64,000 nucleotides of DNA, taken from contig NC_092570.1 of the NCBI RefSeq assembly GCF_037975245.1, positions 17,773,918 to 17,837,917 on the forward strand. The letters run 5' to 3'. The notes under the pieces are model-generated. The model saw only the letters and a list, made by a program, of their open reading frames with translations, ran no database searches and was not told the DNA's origin. The stretch is from Apostichopus japonicus. Its lineage: Eukaryota > Echinodermata > Holothuroidea > Aspidochirotida > Stichopodidae. Both the position numbers and the translations under genes were made by a program. Within the stretch, counting starts at the first letter, position 1. Each line of letters starts with the position of its first letter. Positions 58,615 through 64,000 of the stretch are shown here, piece by piece.

Positions 58615-58925
58615 GGTGCTGTGGCTGAGAGAATAAAGGCAGTGGCATTCAAAGCGATGAGGCTTAGCAATCGGGAGGTTCCGGGTTTGATACCCGGCCG
58701 GGTCATAGTGAGGTGGGTTTTTCATCCAAGAGTAATCTATGCTTTTCCCACCTGAAATGACTTTCTAACTTGAAAAGATTCCAAATTTGAGTTAAAATGT
58801 TGAATTGGAAGCCACCCGACATGTAAGTTGTAATCCATTAGCCCTTGCGGGTTTCTCCCACATTCGTGGTCGCTTAAGCGCCGTGAAAATAACTGCTGGT
58901 TATTATAATATTATCTTTATAAAAG
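58615..58925 (+). mobile_element. tRNA-derived SINE (family 2)
   Basis: A Leu/Ser-tRNA-like head (GTGGCTGAGAGAATAAAGGC A box; GGTTCCGGGTTTGATACCC B box) is followed by GGCCGGGTCATA and a body ending in GCTTAAGCGCCGTGAAAATA and CTGCTGGTTATTATAATATT. This is a different body from family 1. It is not a functional tRNA, because no clean acceptor stem or anticodon arm closes. Confidence 0.75.
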
Positions 58926-58929
58926 CCAG

Positions 58930-60290
58930 AAGCTTCATAAGACGATTGAATGCTACATGCTGCTACAAAATACGAGGCCTTTCCAATCCATTTCTTTCAA
59001 AACTGCACTGTGAAGGACATACAGACATATCCCGTCCTAATCAAACTGACTGAAGCTGAAGATTTCTAAGAGCTCCTTCGTGGTAGATTGTGTAGTAACT
59101 AAACATTAAAGAAGATATTTAATATTTACTTTGATGAACCGGGGGCAAAATCTTGCAGCTATATATAAGTTGCCCTTTTCATCACTCAATGAGAGCAAAT
59201 TAAATATATTCGTCCTTTTGGTAGATCTGCACGTTACTCACGCCTAAAGCATTTTTCGTCTCATACGAACATCTGGGAAATCATCAGACTATATGATATG
59301 AGGCAGTTGAGAGGCAAGAAGTTTTGAAATATCACCATTTCAAATTTTTAGTAAAGGAGGCCCTGATGGAAATGTGATTTAGCTAATGGACCGTTGAGAT
59401 ATAATGATTTATTTCGCTACTCGCCTACATGTCTCCACTAAGTGTACTTCCCTAATCTGCCTATTAAACTTCTAACTGGTAATATTTTAGCATTTTACAT
59501 TTGAGCACATTTGGTGACATTTTGGCATTTTATCATTTCACATAACATTTTAACATTTTAGTTTTTCAGAAAATGCAGATGTTCTGTGGATACATGTTTA
59601 CAGAAAAGCTATGATATTAACATACTTTGGTTAAATATTGAGTTACCTGTAGTGGTTATGAACTTCACCCTCAAATGTATCACATCATGATACTTATTCA
59701 GTACTTGTTGAAACTTAAAATTGTGTCTTCACTGTTACATTAAATCTTCTCATGTTTGAAATGTGGCAAAGATTTAATAATTCATTTGGTTTTATGGTAT
59801 ATTTTCTTACTACAGTGATAGCAATTAGAACTTCAATATATGCATGTTATATCTACACTTTGGCTGTACATATTCTACAGTGGTACAGTATATGTTTTTC
59901 TTCCTGTTTGCAAGTGTTTCCTGGTAATTTCTAGATAATTGCAGTTTTTAACCGAGTTTGTGGTTAACACTGTCTACGTGACAACAGGAATTAGTCCAGT
60001 ACAAATCCAACCCACTGTTAACCACTCACCACTTTATGGGGGTTTGTTTACTTGAGTACTCCCACTTTAATTTGCCATAGATTTATAACTGTCTTATCTC
60101 TAAGAATTGTTGTGATAAATTAAATTGGTACACAATTGAAAAAATTCTTCAAAGAATTGATTTTATTTCATTTTCCTCATCGTAGTGTAGAATTATTACA
60201 CTAAATCCATTTCATATTTTTTTTTTCTTTTTTTGTTGTATCTTGTGGTCCATTACAAACTATTTTAATGTTGAATTCGATTTCTTTCAG
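58930..60290. other. No gene recognised
   Basis: AT-rich. If the plus-strand gene is real, this is part of its intron upstream of the 60291 exon. A poly-T tract at about 60217-60237 and a TTTCTTTCAG acceptor close the stretch. Confidence 0.4.
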
Positions 60291-60368
60291 ATGACTCCTT
60301 CACCATAATGGAGTTCCCAATTACTGATGTGGCCAAGTCACTTCAGAGCAGAATAGCATACATAGCTG
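60291..60368 (+). CDS. Exon resembling the start of a SEC14 domain (RhoGEF/spectrin type)
   Basis: Bounded by a strong acceptor TTTCTTTCAG|ATGACT and a consensus donor GCTG|GTAAGT. It reads DSFTIMEFPITDVAKSLQSR then IAYIAG. The last part parallels the beginning of SEC14 domains in Trio/Kalirin (DVLPILKEKVAYLSGG), MCF2L and SESTD1, where a similar exon border follows the first glycine. An alternative start is the ATG at 60308. The next exon (GGR..G.P.LTFP) was not found before the window end, so the gene is partial. SEC14 domains of this group bind lipids and regulate Rho-GEF activity (family knowledge). The assignment is tentative because only about 20 residues match. Confidence 0.42.
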
Positions 60369-60369
60369 G

Positions 60370-63300
60370 TAAGTACTATTTCAGAAATCATTCTGGGAAC
60401 AACTGGTTAGCATATTTGAAATCCAGAGCGGGCAGGACATATTTTCCTCACATACTCACTTCCCTATCTCATCACTACATAAGCACCCTCACCTTATTTT
60501 CTTTAAACTGACAACATTTTTAGCTCTGTACACTCTTGTGGCAACCCCATTAAAATATTTTCTGTGATTGATCAGGAGTGGTAGATTACCCAATTTGCAA
60601 TAAATCTTGTTTCATGATATAAGTCAAACTCAGCAATACATCAAATTTAATCACTGCTCATGTTAATGGTATTTGAACAATACTTAAAAACAAACATGAT
60701 TGATGAAGCAATACGTAATATTACTTACATATATCTGTACGTGTAAGAGTGAAAAGGAGAATTAACCCACTGCCTTCCGTCTTGTATTCTATTCCCAAAT
60801 TAAAACACACTTTTACGTTAGATAACAATGACGTACATGTGCAAACGGATAATGTATACATGTGTATGGCTGGTTTATATATGATTCCATAGATTGTAAA
60901 CGTTACTCAACATGCTTAATTAACATTGATACATGTTACATCAATGCTGAAAAGCTGTTACTTGTGGAGTACTGAATGAGTGAGGATGGAAGTTGTTCAA
61001 TTAGTTATTTGGATATTTGGGAGTGGGAGTGAGGGGGGGGGGGAGAAAGATGGAGGGTGTAGGGATGGATGGGATAGGGGGATGGGAGGATTAAATTAAG
61101 CCTGATACTGTAGGAGAAGATGTAAGATGTAAATACAATGTTAACCACAAGGTGATATCTACTGTACAAGTTTTCGCTTTTCTCTCCGTATCAAATGAGG
61201 AAATTCTTTGTTTTAAATTTATATCTTTCCTTCTATACTTCATATTTGAATGTATAATCCACTGAAGGATCTAGTATAGTTAAGGTAGAACCCTAACCAA
61301 TCCACGGTAAAAAGTATACTGTAGGGTGATAAATAGTATAGAGCAAAACAAAACATTTTTTGTTAATGTTCAAATTTTACAACACACCTGTTTACTTCAA
61401 GCTCACTCATGGTAAATGCAATGAATGACAACTTTATTCATGTTTAAAAAGAAGAGAAAAAGACAAGGTGATAAAAGGCGTGGCACATACAGGAATTGAA
61501 AGCTAATTTTATCAGGATTCTTGGATTATCTTCATCAAATCAAAAAATAAATTACATCGTTTGCACTTCTCTTAATTTTCTTCCACTAAAGGGCAATGAT
61601 GTCCTTTATATACGGGCACAAAGGGACCGGCATATCCTTCATAAACGTGCCAACATTTAGTCCCAAAGCTAACATGATTTAATTTATTCATGAATGTGCT
61701 TTAGTACAGTGTAACATGTATCGTGTAGACTGCCTGTCTGTTTCAGTTAGTGTCTGCTGAATTTCAAATGCATCCAGATGCCTGCAGTGAAAGAATAATA
61801 TAAAATAACAAATCAGTTTTAGTAGCAAAGTTGATCAGTCCTACAGTGAGTATGGCATATTTAGTGACCAGACAGCTTGCTAGGTTATGGTCTATCATTT
61901 TTTTTTGGTGTTTCTTTTCTTTCCGTCTGAACATTGTAACGAAGCAAATTCGATCAGAAAGGGAGACAAATGTTACAAGAAATTCTGAACGATCAGTTAT
62001 TACTCATGAATACGCCAGTCCGGCGCCTTCTTATCACAACATGCTACTGTTATATGTGGTTATTGATTGCTTCGCCATTGGTGATACTGATGTAGATAGC
62101 TGATATTGTTATTACCACACGCTACAGTGACATCATGATTGTAGTGGGCTGTATTTCCCATTGCTCATCAGTTCCTGCAAGAAAAGTTCAAAAACAAGTC
62201 TGGTTAATTGAATATGAAGGTGGCTGGAGGGGAAAAAGAGTGAAAATGTGAAAGTTTAAATACTACATTGTGGTTTTTTCAGAGTCTTGCGTGTGTCTGT
62301 GTTTGTGTGTACAGCTGGCTAAAATAAAATCATTTCCACTCTGCTCTAAATTAACGTCTGTCAGTCAATCTGTTCGGTAGCAATTTAGAGGTTTGATTTT
62401 AAATAGAAAATCGTCAGTTTCACCATAAACTGTCCATCGTCATGGTCTTCACCTGTTCAGTGCATTCTGTTGTGTCATCTCTGTTAGTGAATTTCCCGGG
62501 ACAGAAAAGGCACCGTCATGGTGATACTGTCAAAGTCTATGGGGGGATTTTGTCGAGTAACAAAATCACAGGTAGGAAATTTCACTGTAATAACAATGAT
62601 TGTTCTTTAATTCGTTAGGTAAATATTGTACTTTGTCACCATTTAAGCTGAGTCAAATCCCTACCTCCTACCAAACACACAGAAACTGCTGTGAAGGAAA
62701 AACAATTAGTTTGCATGTTTTACTATCTTTCTCATTGTTGTTTGTGAAACTAAAATAACAAAAAGTCAAGATCTTTTTAATTATTTCAAGCTTTTTATAA
62801 ATTCTGTAGAGCAGTAGTAGTAATTTTATGGAAGAATTTTGACATTTTTAAAGTCGGGATGAGGTGGGAGATGGGGGGGGCGGGGATGGTTGGTCGGGAT
62901 AGCGACAACAATCAGTAGAGAAAGATAGCCTTTACTTCTTTCAACAAATTTACAGCATTAAAAATAAAGTTATTTAATTGCTTTCCTTTAGACATAGAAT
63001 ATGTAATGATATAAGAGATACTGTACAACTTGCATTAGATTTCCTATTGTCTGTTTGTATACAAATATGATGGATATAATGTACATGTATATTAAATTAT
63101 CTTCAGAATTAACACTTGTCTTGTGTTACACAACAGTACCCTCACATTGGAGTGTTATTCAGCTTATGAATATTCATTTGTTTTGCTTTGCTTTGCTTCT
63201 AGTATCTCTATAGTCTCTCCAGTTTCAAAGGTGGATATCTGTGATCGGATGTAATTTCTTGACAGTTATACATCTAAGGTGACCTCTGAATGTACCCCCA

Positions 63301-63770
63301 CCCACCTTTGCTCCCTTCTCCCTTTTCCCAAATTCCCTTGTTTATACCTAGAGCTGCTAACTTTTGGACCCTGTACTGTATTGAGTGCCACTAATTAATT
63401 ACACTGTTTTCAGTCATGCATTTCTGTGTGGAATTCGTTGGGTTGTTGACTCTACAGTGAGTACCAAGTAATAGTAAAATGTAATGCAAAAGTGACAAAG
63501 TGCTACACAAATTATATAAACATATATATATAATGTTTTTATGCATAATTTGAAGCTTACACTCTTTTTCAGCATTATCCCTAAAACTGCTATACAATTG
63601 TGAACAGCAGACTTATTGCACTGCTTTTGTACACTTAACTAAGTTATAAGATGTTCGCTAGAGAATAGTTGGTTTGTGTTTGTTGGTAGCATGACATTAC
63701 CATCTCAAATTATAAGTGTAAACTGTGTCTAATGATAACTTGATGCTTATAAATTTAGTATGTATGTATG
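60370..63770. other. No gene recognised; probable intron of plus-strand gene
   Basis: AT-rich with G11 at 61033 and a G-rich patch at 62873. A splice-like block at 62492-62572 (acceptor TTAG, donor CAG|GTAGGA) is open in one phase but matches no SEC14 sequence. Short ORFs lack motifs. Confidence 0.4.
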
Positions 63771-63776
63771 TATATA

Positions 63777-63872
63777 TAGATCCTCCTGCAAAGAGGAACT
63801 CGCGAAGAAGCCTCATTGGCTTATCAAAGCCGCAAGCTGACCGAAGCCAGTCCCTTACATTCATATTTATGC
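63777..63872 (-). mobile_element. SINE (family 1) tail fragment
   Basis: Matches the 3' half of the family (GATCCTCCTGCAAAGAGGAA, CTCATTGGCTTATCAAAGCC, CTGACCGAAGCCAGTC) but lacks the tRNA-like head. Confidence 0.88.
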
Positions 63873-64000
63873 TAATGTATGATATAGTATGCTAATGATC
63901 ATGTATACGTTGATCACATGATTCGTTACAGTATTTGCTTTATATTGTGTGCTGTTCTAATTATTATCATTTATACAGTAAATCTTAGTTACTGTGAGCT

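Noticed and set aside
62492-62572. Second exon of the plus-strand SEC14-like gene
   Set aside because: Splice-like borders and compatible phase, but the translation (FPGQKRHRHGDTVKVYGG) does not fit a SEC14 domain.

Overview
The window looks like nuclear DNA of an animal. It is AT-rich, has many small exons with GT..AG introns, and is littered with non-LTR retrotransposon fragments, tRNA-derived SINEs, a hAT-like MITE, minisatellites and long G/C runs. The repeat style and the divergence of the protein from vertebrates suggest a marine invertebrate, possibly an echinoderm such as a sea cucumber. That placement is inference; no sequence here proves it.

The main gene is telomerase reverse transcriptase (TERT) on the minus strand. 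I could follow it from a likely start codon at 30453 to a stop at 2792. All 28 coding exons join in phase into 5085 nt (1694 residues plus stop). The TEN domain, the TRBD (T/CP/QFP motifs), RT motifs T, 1, 2, A, B', C, D and E, and the C-terminal extension can all be read in order. The three catalytic aspartates are present. The unusual part is exon 8 (22061-19720). It puts about 740 residues between the CP and QFP elements of the RNA-binding domain, where human TERT has only a few tens. This insert includes nine head-to-tail 24-residue repeats (9 x 72 bp) and a strongly basic stretch.

TERT introns carry most of the recognisable repeats. Intron 1 holds a non-LTR retrotransposon with an open RT frame in sense orientation. 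Intron 4 holds an antisense LINE tail, intron 5 a tRNA-SINE and intron 9 a hAT-type MITE with 8-bp flanking direct repeats. Introns 15 and 17 hold minisatellites, introns 1 and 21 two copies of a dispersed repeat, and intron 26 a 303-bp tandem repeat.

Upstream of TERT (about 31.3-33.3 kb) lies a dead LINE. The right half (34-64 kb) is gene-poor: LINE 3' ends, SINE copies, small inverted-repeat elements, a 20-bp minisatellite near 57 kb, and a few unassigned ORFs. One convincing splice-bounded plus-strand exon (60291-60368) resembles the first strand of a SEC14 domain as found in Trio/Kalirin/MCF2L/SESTD1-type proteins. A phase-compatible candidate upstream exon lies at 56279-56369. If real, this gene continues beyond the window.
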